In this document: one piece after another, positions 16,805 to 25,408 of the stretch
Layout of the letters: each line of letters begins with the position of its first letter
Numbering within the stretch: the first letter of the stretch is position 1
Assembly (NCBI GenBank): GCA_947178145.1
Contig: CAMWXE010000055.1
Location: 1-35,370 of the forward strand
Direction of reading: 5' to 3'
DNA: 35,370 nucleotides
Source: an uncultured Lachnospiraceae bacterium
GTDB lineage: Bacteria; Bacillota; Clostridia; Lachnospirales; Lachnospiraceae
Made by a program: the position numbers and the translations under genes
Notes under the pieces: model-generated
Told to the model about the DNA's origin: nothing
Databases searched by the model: none
Seen by the model: the letters and a program-made list of their open reading frames with translations, nothing else

Positions 16805-18011
16805 TTCCTGCTGATTTCCTTTCAGTAAGCTCCTCTATCTTATTCGCCACATGCATTGCTGCCTTGCCATCTTCTACCATGTCCGTATCATCAAAAAGCT
16901 TTTCCAGTTCCCTTTGGTAATTTCCACTGTCAAATTCCAAAATCTGTTTTTCAAGTTCATCATCATCCTGCGCTAATGGAAAAGGAAGTTTTCTCAAATC
17001 CCATAACAGACTGCCCCTTTCTTTTACATATTCATTATAGTCATCTGCATAAAGCAGTACCGGCGCTCCCATCACTGCAGCGTCAAACGCTGCACTGGAA
17101 TAATCCGTCATGAATGCATCACATCCCGCAAGAATTTCATACATGTCATCAACCCTGCTAACATCAATGATCCTCGCACCGGCCGCTGTCAATGATTTAT
17201 CCATTCCTCTTGCTACCAGCTGTGGATGCAGTCTTAAAAACACATACCATAATCCGCCAAACCTTGTTTCAAGTGCATCCGTCATCCGTTGAAAATCAGG
17301 ATACCCATTGTTTCCAGCTATCGCCCTGTCTGTTCCCTGACTCCCTCCCCGGAAAGTCGGCGCATACATCATGATTTTTACATCCCCTGCCAGATGATAT
17401 GTCGTCCTTATTTTTTCCCGGATATCCATCCTATCATTTACAAGGATGTCACATCGCGGCGATCCTGTCCTGAGCGTTTTTCCCTCATATAATGAACCCG
17501 TTCTGAGAGTCCTGTCATACCAGCCGGAATTTGACAGCCAGTAATCTATCATATCCGAATCATGCTTACTGACAAGGTATGCAATCCTGGAAAAGGATGC
17601 CCCCCTGTCAAGACAGGTCGGCTTAAATCCAAGCTTTGCATGCCATGTCTGGATATAAATCTGTCCCCTGCGCTTCCTTGCCTCAAGCTGCTTCCTGCTG
17701 TTATCTATCCAGAAGTGCGCTGTCGATAAATGATATGCCCTGTTCCAAAGCGTATTATGTACGGCTTTTATCCCGTCCGGGAACTGCTTTGACATGTCAT
17801 TCACAAGCCATACCAGCTCATAGCCCTCATTCCTGCGCAACAGTTCCTCCGCGATGTATTTGGGATTGCATGTGTATCCCGTGGTTCCTTCAATGCAGCA
17901 GAAAACTATTTTTTTCCTCCGTATAGGGAAAATCCTGCACAGGTAAAATGGGATGCTCTGAAACTCTGACTTCAATATTCTTTTTCTGATATAGCGCTGT
18001 TCCTTATCCAT
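16797..18011 (-). CDS. TagB/TagF-like CDP-glycerol (polyol-phosphate) transferase
   Basis: The protein has 404 residues. It shows the family's landmarks in order: VFCCIEGTTGYTCNPKYIAE, VWLVNDMSKQFP, WIDNSRKQLEARKRRGQIYI, QTWHAKLGFKP, IMMYAPTFRGG, FLRLHPQLV, MTDYSSAAFDAAVMGAPVLL and YADDYNEYVKERGSL. The histidines in WHAK and RLHP correspond to catalytic histidines of TagF-type enzymes. The family transfers glycerol-phosphate, ribitol-phosphate or other polyol-phosphate from a CDP donor onto a membrane-linked acceptor at the inner membrane face. Next to the IspD-like and SDR genes, it probably uses their CDP-polyol product, though CDP-glycerol from the GCT domain at 21037 is also possible. Confidence 0.85.
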   Translation of the reverse strand: MDKEQRYIRKRILKSEFQSIPFYLCRIFPIRRKKIVFCCIEGTTGYTCNPKYIAEELLRRNEGYELVWLVNDMSKQFPDGIKAVHNTLWNRAYHLSTAHFWIDNSRKQLEARKRRGQIYIQTWHAKLGFKPTCLDRGASFSRIAYLVSKHDSDMIDYWLSNSGWYDRTLRTGSLYEGKTLRTGSPRCDILVNDRMDIREKIRTTYHLAGDVKIMMYAPTFRGGSQGTDRAIAGNNGYPDFQRMTDALETRFGGLWYVFLRLHPQLVARGMDKSLTAAGARIIDVSRVDDMYEILAGCDAFMTDYSSAAFDAAVMGAPVLLYADDYNEYVKERGSLLWDLRKLPFPLAQDDDELEKQILEFDSGNYQRELEKLFDDTDMVEDGKAAMHVANKIEELTERKSAGNE

Positions 18012-18020
18012 GGCGATTAC

Positions 18021-19064
18021 CTACGATGATGCTCTTTGCAGAAACGATTCCAGTGTATATCGGAACGCATCCTCAAGTCCTACCTGCGGATGCCATCCAA
18101 GCTCCATTATCCTGTCAACATTCATAATTCCAAGATGGAATGGCAGATACCTTAGCCTTTGGCCGTCCTGCTGTGCATACCTTACTTTTACGTTTCCCTT
18201 CGGATCCAGTCCGGCAATCAGCTGCGCCAAATCCCTGATGCTGATGAGGTTTTGGAGGTTTGCAATATTGTAATAATGTTCTTTTCCTTTTGTAAACGCT
18301 AACAACATTGCACCAATGGCATCCGCCACATAAGTGTAGGTTCTGACTGCGCTTCCGTTTGTATGTAATACAATGTCCTCCCCCTTTATCACATTCCGGA
18401 TAAATTCTGAAAAGGCACGCCCGTCATCCAGCGAAATGCCCGGGCCAAATGTGTGGCACAGGCGCACGCCGACATATGGTACCCCGTATTGTCCCTCATA
18501 GGATGCCAGCATTGTTTCACACATGCGTTTTGCTTCGGGATAGCATGCTCTTGCACTGTCACAGTGCAGCATCCCCATATCCTCTTCTTGAATACCCTCT
18601 TCTTTTTTCCATTCCCCGTATATTTCCACTGTAGATACATACAATATTTTTTCGGTTTTCTTTTCCCGCGCAAGCTCCAGTACATTGCGCGTTCCCTGCA
18701 GATGTCCCCAAAGCGTATCTACCGGCGTATCTGTAAAATCGCGCGGACTTGCCGCACCTGCGGTATGGAATATGTAATGCACCCCTCCTCCATACTTTAT
18801 CGACTCGGTAATATCCTGCACCAGCGTGTGGACATTCGGGAGATTTAAAGACGCACCAAACACCTCACGCAGTTTTCTTTCACTTCTTGCAAGCGATATA
18901 ATTGTAGTGTTTAAGTTCCAGTCAATATCCGCCTTGCCGAGTGCTTCCACGATATACATGCCAAGACGCCCTGTCGCGCCTGTGACAAGAATGGTTTTAT
19001 TCCTGAATTTTTCCCAGTCAACCGGATTATTCAGAATAATATCAATATCCCTCTGTTCAACCAT
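18021..19064 (-). CDS. NAD-dependent SDR epimerase/dehydratase partner of an IspD-like cytidylyltransferase
   Basis: The protein has 347 residues from the ATG at 19064, preceded by AAGGAG. The frame extends to a TTG at 19151 but that would overlap the upstream gene. NKTILVTGATGRLGMYIVEA is the SDR nucleotide loop, VSTVEIYGEW carries the serine/threonine, and CYPEAKRMCE is the YxxxK active site. In pneumococcal capsule loci an IspD-like gene and an SDR gene are paired for CDP-activated sugar alcohols such as arabinitol or mannitol; the same pairing here suggests that this enzyme reduces a CDP-sugar to a CDP-polyol. That is an inference from gene pairing, and ordinary sugar-nucleotide epimerisation remains possible. 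Confidence 0.72.
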   Translation of the reverse strand: MVEQRDIDIILNNPVDWEKFRNKTILVTGATGRLGMYIVEALGKADIDWNLNTTIISLARSERKLREVFGASLNLPNVHTLVQDITESIKYGGGVHYIFHTAGAASPRDFTDTPVDTLWGHLQGTRNVLELAREKKTEKILYVSTVEIYGEWKKEEGIQEEDMGMLHCDSARACYPEAKRMCETMLASYEGQYGVPYVGVRLCHTFGPGISLDDGRAFSEFIRNVIKGEDIVLHTNGSAVRTYTYVADAIGAMLLAFTKGKEHYYNIANLQNLISIRDLAQLIAGLDPKGNVKVRYAQQDGQRLRYLPFHLGIMNVDRIMELGWHPQVGLEDAFRYTLESFLQRASS

Positions 19065-19113
19065 GTCCAGCTCTCTCCTTACACTCCAAAATAACCATTC
19101 AGCAGTTTCATAG

Positions 19114-19845
19114 CTACAATCCAAATACAAATTTGTTTTCTTCCAGCTCAAGCATTGCCTTTAAAAAATAGTAATCCTCAGGGGTGGTAATTTTAATGTT
19201 TGTTCCCTGCTCTTTTACCAGATGCACTTCTCTTCCTGTTCGCGCATACACCATGGCTGCATCCAGAAGAGGCATCTCCTCTTTCCCCATATTACTGATT
19301 TTCTGATATGCGTCTGCAATTTCCCCCAGCCGAAAGGTCTGGGGAGCTGTCATGGAATAAGTATCCGCCCGTTTCTTAAAATTCATCATCCATGCTTTTT
19401 CCGTATCCGTTATCACTACCGTTTCTGTAACCGGATGTACGGTAATGGCACATCCATGCTTTTTTGCGACGCGTATGTTTTCATGGATTGTCTGCTGACT
19501 GACCAGAGGCCGCACCCCGTCATGTATTACCACAATGTCCTCCGGACTGCCATCAGCCGCAAGAAGCGTATCCAGTCCCCTTTGAAGGCTGTTCTGCCTG
19601 TCATTTCCGCCGACAATTACCTGATCCGCCTTACTGATTTGATACTGCCTGATCAGGCTCTGCATATGTGAAACATAACTGCCATGACACACCACGACTA
19701 TTTTATCAATTTCCTTGCTTTCTTCAAATTTCTCCAATGTATAAATAACAATCGGTTTCCCCATCAGCTTCAAAAACTGCTTTGGCAGACCGCCGTTTCT
19801 CATACGCTGCCCTACCCCGGCAGCCAGTACAATCGCATAATTCAC
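19114..19845 (-). CDS. IspD/TarI-like cytidylyltransferase
   Basis: The protein has 243 residues from the GTG at 19845, the usual length for the family. The frame extends to 19941, but those 32 codons overlap an intergenic repeat shared with another site and look noncoding. The CTP-binding loop is IVLAAGVGQRMRNGGLPKQF; VIHDGVRPLV and TAPQTFRLGEI are further IspD/TarI motifs, and LLDAAMVYARTG and EGTNIKITTPEDY close the fold. The enzyme activates a sugar or polyol phosphate as a CDP derivative. In a polymer locus beside a TagF-like transferase, a TarI-like role (CDP-ribitol or similar) is more likely than the MEP isoprenoid step. It is the first gene after a spacer of noncoding sequence. Confidence 0.85.
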   Translation of the reverse strand: MNYAIVLAAGVGQRMRNGGLPKQFLKLMGKPIVIYTLEKFEESKEIDKIVVVCHGSYVSHMQSLIRQYQISKADQVIVGGNDRQNSLQRGLDTLLAADGSPEDIVVIHDGVRPLVSQQTIHENIRVAKKHGCAITVHPVTETVVITDTEKAWMMNFKKRADTYSMTAPQTFRLGEIADAYQKISNMGKEEMPLLDAAMVYARTGREVHLVKEQGTNIKITTPEDYYFLKAMLELEENKFVFGL

Positions 19846-19887
19846 TTCTTTATTCCCAATTCCCTTCAAAAATAAAATACTGATGCA

Positions 19888-20274
19888 AGCAAAAAATCTG
19901 ATGCAAAATACGACAATGCCATACTTTACATCAGATTGCATATATTTTACCCTGTATTCTCTTTTAAATTACGGCTTCTATAATTGTTTTTCTATGTATC
20001 TGCAACTCGTTGATACCAATCTCTTTTTTCTTATTATAATTAAAAAATCAAATAACCTTTCTCCTGATGGAAATAGTCAAGATACTCCGCAAGCTGCCGC
20101 TCACCGCGCTCGTTCCTATGCCATATCTTAAATTCGATGACATACGCCTCATTTGTGACCCTCCATAATGCGTCATCGTTGTAAGTTTGTTTCATCATTG
20201 CAGTATGAATAAGTAAACAAAAGAAATCTTAATACAATAATCTCTGATGTAAAGTATGAAATTGTCAAAGTTCA
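19888..20274. repeat. Inverted-repeat-flanked spacer, copy 2 (MITE-like)
   Basis: The left boundary carries the unit at 19909-19935, nearly identical to 14455-14481, and this unit is itself the right arm of an imperfect hairpin starting near 19897. The right boundary (20244-20274) carries the inverted counterpart with TCTGATGTAAAGTATG. The interior of about 300 bases contains a truncated gene remnant (20040-20195). The same end sequences at 14434-14700 with a different interior suggest a mobile or duplicated spacer family. Confidence 0.5.
20040..20195 (-). pseudogene. Remnant of an AAA-ATPase-associated PD-(D/E)XK nuclease-domain gene
   Basis: A 51-codon open stretch starts at the ATG at 20195 and ends at TAA at 20040. 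Its product contains YVIEFKIWHRNERGERQLAE followed by YLDYFHQEKGYLIF, which matches the C-terminal PD-(D/E)XK nuclease-like domain of large AAA-ATPase-like proteins common in Lachnospiraceae; E-F-K is the catalytic ExK-type motif. Intact family members run to about 500 residues, so most of the gene is missing. It sits inside the inverted-repeat spacer and is probably non-functional. Confidence 0.65.
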
Positions 20275-20304
20275 TATAATCCATATCCAAATATCAGATA
20301 TAAA

Positions 20305-21033
20305 CTATTTTAGATAGATCTCTGGCTCATTCAAGATAATATCCGTTATCCCCCGTGCCTCAAGCTGCGAAAAATCAAGTCTTCCTCCCGTTGGTTTCTC
20401 CGGATACAGGTGTCCTGACATCCATGCCCGTACGGTGTACCCCTCAAGCTGTCCTGCGGTCATGTCAACCCCCCTCCAAAACGGATGAAGCGCAGCCGCC
20501 CCACAGCCACCCTTTAATTTATAGATACAGTCCGACACTTTACTATCCAAAATTCCTAACTCTGCATCCATATCAAGCGTTTTTAGCTTTTCCAGTGACT
20601 TTGCATAAAAAGTGGAATATACAATTGACTTCTCCATTCCCCGCTTATGCACCATTTCAATGATTTTCTCTTCCATGCCGTCATACGGATAGATACTGTT
20701 TTTCAATTCTATGTTTATTTTTAACCCTGCTTCTAGCCGTGGTTCCAATAAATCAAAAACTTCCCCCATTGTTGGAATACTTTGTGCCGGACTGTCACCT
20801 GCATATATATGCAACTTTTTTAGTTGGGACAGTGTATAATCCCTTACAAATCCTGTCCCTTCCGTAGTCCTGTCCACACATTCATCGTGAATGACTACAA
20901 GTTCACCATCTTTCGTAAGCTGAATATCAAGTTCGATTCCTGTAAGCCCCTGTATATTCATTGCTTTTTCAAATGCAAGCAACGTGTTTTCAGGATACAT
21001 CTGACTGCATCCCCTATGTGCCCATATTTTCAC
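20305..21033 (-). CDS. Glycerophosphodiester phosphodiesterase
   Basis: The protein has 242 residues, full length for the soluble bacterial family. It begins MKIWAHRGCSQMYPENTLLA, where HRG and PENT are the substrate/metal motifs, and continues ELDIQLTKDGELVVIHDECV, which supplies the metal-binding acidic residues and catalytic histidine. NIELK is the next conserved block. The enzyme hydrolyses glycerophosphodiesters to sn-glycerol-3-phosphate and an alcohol. The start is a GTG at 21033 with AAAGGA 8 bases upstream; the stop of the GCT/oxidoreductase fusion lies 3 bases before it, so the two are translationally coupled. It could recycle glycerol-3-phosphate for CDP-glycerol synthesis by the neighbour or trim a glycerophosphate substituent. 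No signal peptide is seen. Confidence 0.87.
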   Translation of the reverse strand: MKIWAHRGCSQMYPENTLLAFEKAMNIQGLTGIELDIQLTKDGELVVIHDECVDRTTEGTGFVRDYTLSQLKKLHIYAGDSPAQSIPTMGEVFDLLEPRLEAGLKINIELKNSIYPYDGMEEKIIEMVHKRGMEKSIVYSTFYAKSLEKLKTLDMDAELGILDSKVSDCIYKLKGGCGAAALHPFWRGVDMTAGQLEGYTVRAWMSGHLYPEKPTGGRLDFSQLEARGITDIILNEPEIYLK

Positions 21034-21036
21034 ATC

Positions 21037-22374
21037 TCAAATCCTTTCTTGCGACTTTAAAAATTTCTCCATGATTTCTGCCATTGTCACACTGTCACCC
21101 CTCGTCAGTTTAAAATCCCTCTTCCTATCACCATTAATCATGGACAACAGATCGCTTATCTCATATCTTAGTCCGTCCCCGAGAAACCGCTCCGAAAAGC
21201 GCTCCACGTCATCTGGGTTTTCACGGTGTACCTCAAAGTAATTTGTCTTCCACCACGGCGCTTCCACCGTGATATAGCCTCTTGTCCCTGAGATCAGCAA
21301 TTTTCCTTCCGATTTTACACCAAGACCGCATTTTGCAATGGCAAGACCATTTGGATAACGTAGGTATGCTTTCGTATAAAGATCAATCCCACGGGCATCA
21401 CAGACCGTTTCAAATTGGATGTCTTCATAATCATGACCATATATTTTTAATATAGGAAGCAAACAATAGCTTCCAAGCTCCGTGAAGCTTCCACCGTATT
21501 CGGTATCCTGAAGCTCCCTGTTGCTGTCATCCTCCAGTTTTGTAAAACAGGCTTCCACATCCCTGATGGTGCCAATCGTTCCACCACACGCAATCCCGAG
21601 CAGTTTCGTAAATCCTGGACAGTATGCCGTTTTTATCCCTTCAAATAATACAAGCTTCTTTTTTCCCGCAAGCGCAAACAGCTCTTCCGACTGCGCTTTG
21701 CAGAGACACATCGGTTTCTCGCAGAGTACATGTTTTCCACGCTCCAAAGCCTGCTTTATGTATGCATAATGTGTTTCATGCGGAGATGCAATATAAACTA
21801 TATCCAGCGAATCATAAAAACATTCCAAATCCTCAAACGCATCAATTCCCCACCGGTTTGCAAACATCTGTGCGCTTTTTATATGCGGATTATATACGCT
21901 CTGCGTGTTTATCCCGCTTACAAGCGCTGCCTCCGGCATAAACCGGTTTGCAATGCGCCCCGTACCGATGATTCCTATCCTATATATTGAAGTTTTTTTT
22001 GCACGAAGTATTGTGCTGGATATATTTTTAGTTCTGTCAAGATATATGACTTTGCAGTATTCCTTCAGATAATCGAATTGCCCTGTCCAGTCAGAACCTA
22101 CTGTGAAAATATCAATATTATATTTTTTGATGTCCCTAAATTTCTGTCCCTGTGATTCCTCCACAATAATCTCATCCGCAAAGCCCGTCTTCTTGACGTT
22201 CTCAATCCTCGTCATCAGGGAATCCATCACATTGAGCTTTCCCCTCGCCTGATCATATTCCTCTGATGTTACGCCAACAATCAGATAATCGCCGAGCTGT
22301 TTTGCACGCTGAAGCAACCTGTAATGCCCCTCATGCAACAAGTCGAACGTCCCATATGTTATTACTCTTACCAT
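21037..22374 (-). CDS. Fusion: glycerol-3-phosphate cytidylyltransferase (TagD-like) + Gfo/Idh/MocA oxidoreductase
   Basis: The protein has 445 residues from the ATG at 22374; a GTG 12 bases upstream is also possible. Residues about 1-125 are a complete TagD-like cytidylyltransferase: VITYGTFDLLHEGHYRLL with the HxGH motif, VGSDWTGQF, and RTKNISSTILR, the RTxxISST motif. This part would make CDP-glycerol from glycerol-3-phosphate and CTP. Residues about 132-445 are a Gfo/Idh/MocA oxidoreductase: YRIGIIGTGRIANRF binds NAD(P), ASPHETHYAYIKQAL follows, and VLCEKPM carries the catalytic-region lysine. The second half may oxidise or reduce a polyol or sugar linked to the same pathway. No stop or frameshift separates the halves. 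Confidence 0.85.
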   Translation of the reverse strand: MVRVITYGTFDLLHEGHYRLLQRAKQLGDYLIVGVTSEEYDQARGKLNVMDSLMTRIENVKKTGFADEIIVEESQGQKFRDIKKYNIDIFTVGSDWTGQFDYLKEYCKVIYLDRTKNISSTILRAKKTSIYRIGIIGTGRIANRFMPEAALVSGINTQSVYNPHIKSAQMFANRWGIDAFEDLECFYDSLDIVYIASPHETHYAYIKQALERGKHVLCEKPMCLCKAQSEELFALAGKKKLVLFEGIKTAYCPGFTKLLGIACGGTIGTIRDVEACFTKLEDDSNRELQDTEYGGSFTELGSYCLLPILKIYGHDYEDIQFETVCDARGIDLYTKAYLRYPNGLAIAKCGLGVKSEGKLLISGTRGYITVEAPWWKTNYFEVHRENPDDVERFSERFLGDGLRYEISDLLSMINGDRKRDFKLTRGDSVTMAEIMEKFLKSQERI

Positions 22375-22462
22375 CCCATTTTCCACACCATTCCCTGCAC
22401 AGCTTCCTTATTTATGGAACTTAATTTCCATAAGTCCTAATATCATGTATATTGTTTTGCAA

Positions 22463-25006
22463 TTAAATAACGTTTTTTATAAACTCATGTACTTTCTGCC
22501 CACAGCTCCCGTCATTATTTGCCACAATCTCTCCATATGACTGGATCTGTTTCTTCCTGTTAAACTGTTTTCCTGTGATGTTCCCGTCCAAAAAATCCTT
22601 CAGTGAATTAAATGCGTTTTCACAGCAACAATATTTAAGCCACTGCGAGAAATCGTTAAAACCCTCCTCATGTTTTTTCAGATCCTGCACATCAAATTTG
22701 ATTTCTATTTCTTTGTGTTCATTCTTTTCTATATCAAATTCAAAAAGCTTCCTTTCAGGATAGCAAAACAGTTTATACCTGTCTTTCTCCTGAAGCGACC
22801 ATACCACCCCATACTTTCCTGTTGTATAGAAATATTCTTTAGAAGCATCTATGTTTTCCCCATTCGGAACCGGGACATGCCATTTGGAAAATACCCCTGT
22901 TTCCATGTCTAATTTTATGTCCATATTTCCCCAGTTCCGGATGAAATAAACTGTCTTTCCGATAAATGCCAACCCACCTAACGGATTCTCATCCGTCTGT
23001 GTCTTATAAACCGGGTGGACACATGCAAACCCTTCCGGAAATCCAGTATATTCCCTTACAACTCCGGTTTTGGGATTCCAGTTCAGTACTGTCTGCCCCT
23101 TATATGGCAGCATCCATATATTATTATCTCTTTCCGCCATAAAAACATACCCACCCTGATTTCCAGTGTGCAGTTCCATCACTTCAGATTTCCCACTTTC
23201 TATATCAAGTGCATACACATGACTATCTGTCGGTGACGCGATATATAATATTCCGCCAGTAATCCATGAGCCTCCCACCACTTTTTCATTACGTTCATTA
23301 TTTTTCACAAATACACTGATATCATCTTCAAGATACCGTATTTTGTCGGTTTCCGTATCATATATTATCAACGCCGGATAATTGAATGGTAGCAAAATAA
23401 GATATTTATTATATGGACACGCACTGAAAAATGCACCACCATTGCTGCCATTGCGTCTTTCAAGCTCAACCTTTCTTTCAATCCCTTTTTCGTTAAGCAC
23501 AAGGATATCCTGTGCGTTTCCCGGGCAGACATATTTCTTCCCGTTTATCTCATATACAGCCAAATAATACGCTCCACCTGCGTACCCTGATAAATCACAG
23601 AAATACTGATAATCATACTGACATGGTTCTGATATGTACAATTTATTCCCCTGTGTAATACAGAAACGGTCCCCCTCAAAGTAATTGAACATTGTTCCTG
23701 GAATATTTTCGCCACGCCAGCTGTCTTCCTTCGGCAGACTATGAATCTGGTTATTCAAAATAAACATTGGCTTCCCAACAATACCAAACACTGAAGTAAC
23801 TGATGTTCCAGCATCACCAATATATGCATCACTCCAAGATATAGCATCCGTCATATCTGGCGTATCGTCAAAGATACCAATATCATTCTCAATAAAATAT
23901 TTCTTTGTCTGTAAAAATTCCGCCTTATAACTTAGACGCATGGAATCAAACGTTGATTCTAAAAGTGGGTGTGGTCTCCAAAGGATACAGACATCATCCC
24001 GTCCCTTAAATGTATCAAACACATACCGCAGCTTTTTCAAAAAAGCCTCTGTATCGCCAAGCATACCACCAATACTGGTATTATAGAAATACACCTTCCG
24101 GTCTTTCATTTTCTTTTTCCACGCCATTGGAGGTTCCGGTGGATTCTTACACTTATTGATAATCTTGTCAAACTTCGGACTGCCAAACGGCAGGAACTTC
24201 TTATCAGATATTCGTTCATCAAAATAATCCCGAAACATCGGCGCCTGTGTCACAATATAATCCGCATTAAAGTATGCTGGCAGTGTCCTCTGTCCCTCAC
24301 TCATGCCCCCTGTCGTGCTATAGTAGGGAACATATACAAGACAACTCGTATATTTCCTTAAGTTTCCCGAATAAAACTTTGGATGAATACTTGTGACAAG
24401 ATTCCAGTCATCGTAAGGGTTGTGTATATAGATCACATCTGGTCTGATCTGTTCAAAATCATATTCCTGCCAATCTATAACTTCGATATCCTTCGGATAA
24501 TCATGCCCTTCATAATACATTTTTCCAAGGCTGTGATCTGGATTCAAGTCATAATAAGGAATCGGAACACAATATACGTCGCAATCTGGGTCAGCCTTTG
24601 CCGCAAGATAGATACTTTCTAAGCTGTCCCACATAGACGCTTTATAGGGAAAGAACACAATCTCTTTCCTTACAACAATATTATTTTTTACGCCATTCTC
24701 TATTTTAATCAGCTGCTTACGCAATGTCTTATATGCTTTATTTAAATTGATATTTCTGCTATTAATGTCTTCATAAACCTGAAACAACAACTCGCAGTAT
24801 TCCTCAAAGCACAGCACGCAAACATGCTTTTCGCCTTCTAGTTTTTCAATAATCTCTCCAAGAGACACCGCTGTTGTCTGGCATTCTACAATCATATTCT
24901 GGGCATAAACAGCATTCTCCTGCGTTAGTGCATTCTTTATTTCTTCATGAGCCTTTTGCAGACTGTTTATAATGTCGAGTATTTCTTTTTTCTGTGTTTT
25001 TCTCAT
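22463..25006 (-). CDS. TagB/TagF-like glycerophosphotransferase with embedded beta-propeller
   Basis: The protein has 847 residues, about twice the usual length. Residues 1-105 look helical. Residues about 110-430 resemble TagB/TagF-type transferases: VVRKEIVFFPYKASMWDSLE, VYCVPIPYYDL, IRPDVIYIHNPYDDW, VYFYNTSIGGML, CILWRPHPLLEST and AYIGDAGTSVTSVFGIVGKP. About 440-785 is rich in short strand repeats such as KRKVYVCPG-like and GGSWITGGILYIASPTDSHV, typical of a propeller. The last 60 residues (FNSLKDFLDGNITG, NNDGSCGQKVHEFI) look like the normal C-terminal end of the transferase, so the propeller appears inserted near the end. Likely role: transfer of a polyol-phosphate, with the propeller binding glycan or partner. 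AAAGGAG lies 13 bases from the ATG, an unusually long spacing. Confidence 0.7.
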   Translation of the reverse strand: MRKTQKKEILDIINSLQKAHEEIKNALTQENAVYAQNMIVECQTTAVSLGEIIEKLEGEKHVCVLCFEEYCELLFQVYEDINSRNINLNKAYKTLRKQLIKIENGVKNNIVVRKEIVFFPYKASMWDSLESIYLAAKADPDCDVYCVPIPYYDLNPDHSLGKMYYEGHDYPKDIEVIDWQEYDFEQIRPDVIYIHNPYDDWNLVTSIHPKFYSGNLRKYTSCLVYVPYYSTTGGMSEGQRTLPAYFNADYIVTQAPMFRDYFDERISDKKFLPFGSPKFDKIINKCKNPPEPPMAWKKKMKDRKVYFYNTSIGGMLGDTEAFLKKLRYVFDTFKGRDDVCILWRPHPLLESTFDSMRLSYKAEFLQTKKYFIENDIGIFDDTPDMTDAISWSDAYIGDAGTSVTSVFGIVGKPMFILNNQIHSLPKEDSWRGENIPGTMFNYFEGDRFCITQGNKLYISEPCQYDYQYFCDLSGYAGGAYYLAVYEINGKKYVCPGNAQDILVLNEKGIERKVELERRNGSNGGAFFSACPYNKYLILLPFNYPALIIYDTETDKIRYLEDDISVFVKNNERNEKVVGGSWITGGILYIASPTDSHVYALDIESGKSEVMELHTGNQGGYVFMAERDNNIWMLPYKGQTVLNWNPKTGVVREYTGFPEGFACVHPVYKTQTDENPLGGLAFIGKTVYFIRNWGNMDIKLDMETGVFSKWHVPVPNGENIDASKEYFYTTGKYGVVWSLQEKDRYKLFCYPERKLFEFDIEKNEHKEIEIKFDVQDLKKHEEGFNDFSQWLKYCCCENAFNSLKDFLDGNITGKQFNRKKQIQSYGEIVANNDGSCGQKVHEFIKNVI

Positions 25007-25408
25007 TAGGTAATCTAAACTCCTTTCATGTCACAGCCTGTAAAAGCCACACCTGCAGTATCCGCGCACGGCAGTTCAAACGCCATGCGCATTGCAATGT
25101 ACAAGAAAAAGCACGCCCCGCGAACTTTTTCTTGTACATGGATAAATATGGAACCACAGCCGACCGTTTGGACGGTGCCAAACCATTAGTTTGGCTTCGT
25201 TCCCTGCTACTCTCAGTTTCCATTCGCTGAAAATTTGAGTTCACAGGATACAGGCGTACCTGTTTTTGAATATCCCCAACGCCTTTTTCCATTTTTATAT
25301 CAAGATACCGTCTGCCACAGTCCGCAATATCTTTGTCACAGCAAATCTGTTTGCGGTAAAGCCAGACTTTCCAATCGGCTTATCTTCCTAGACGGATCGT
25401 TTGACCGT
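25007..25408 (-). ncRNA. Hairpin-rich noncoding end of the TnpB element (candidate guide-RNA scaffold)
   Basis: No gene is credible in these 402 bases. They lie directly downstream of the TnpB-like gene, where omega-RNAs of TnpB elements normally map. I see a perfect 15-base-pair hairpin (25097-25111 with 25125-25139, 13-base loop) and two adjacent small hairpins at 25163-25176 (ACCGT/ACGGT) and 25177-25195 (GCCAAAC/GTTTGGC). The tandem arrangement resembles structured transposon-end RNA. Neither the RNA boundary nor a guide can be identified from sequence alone. The region also separates the polysaccharide operon from any promoter it had upstream. Confidence 0.35.

Noticed and set aside
19114..19845. 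IspD of the MEP isoprenoid pathway
   Set aside because: The motifs fit IspD, but the genomic setting (SDR partner, TagF-like transferase, CDP-glycerol enzymes) favours a TarI-like polymer role.
22412..22433. 8-base-pair inverted repeat between the transferase gene and the cytidylyltransferase fusion
   Set aside because: The stem is AT-rich and weak with no following T-run on the minus strand, so it is not reported as a terminator.
25026..25292. 88-codon open frame on the minus strand between the TnpB-like gene and the 847-residue transferase gene
   Set aside because: Its sequence spans the strong hairpins of the element end, has no recognisable domain and no good ribosome binding site, so I treat the region as noncoding.
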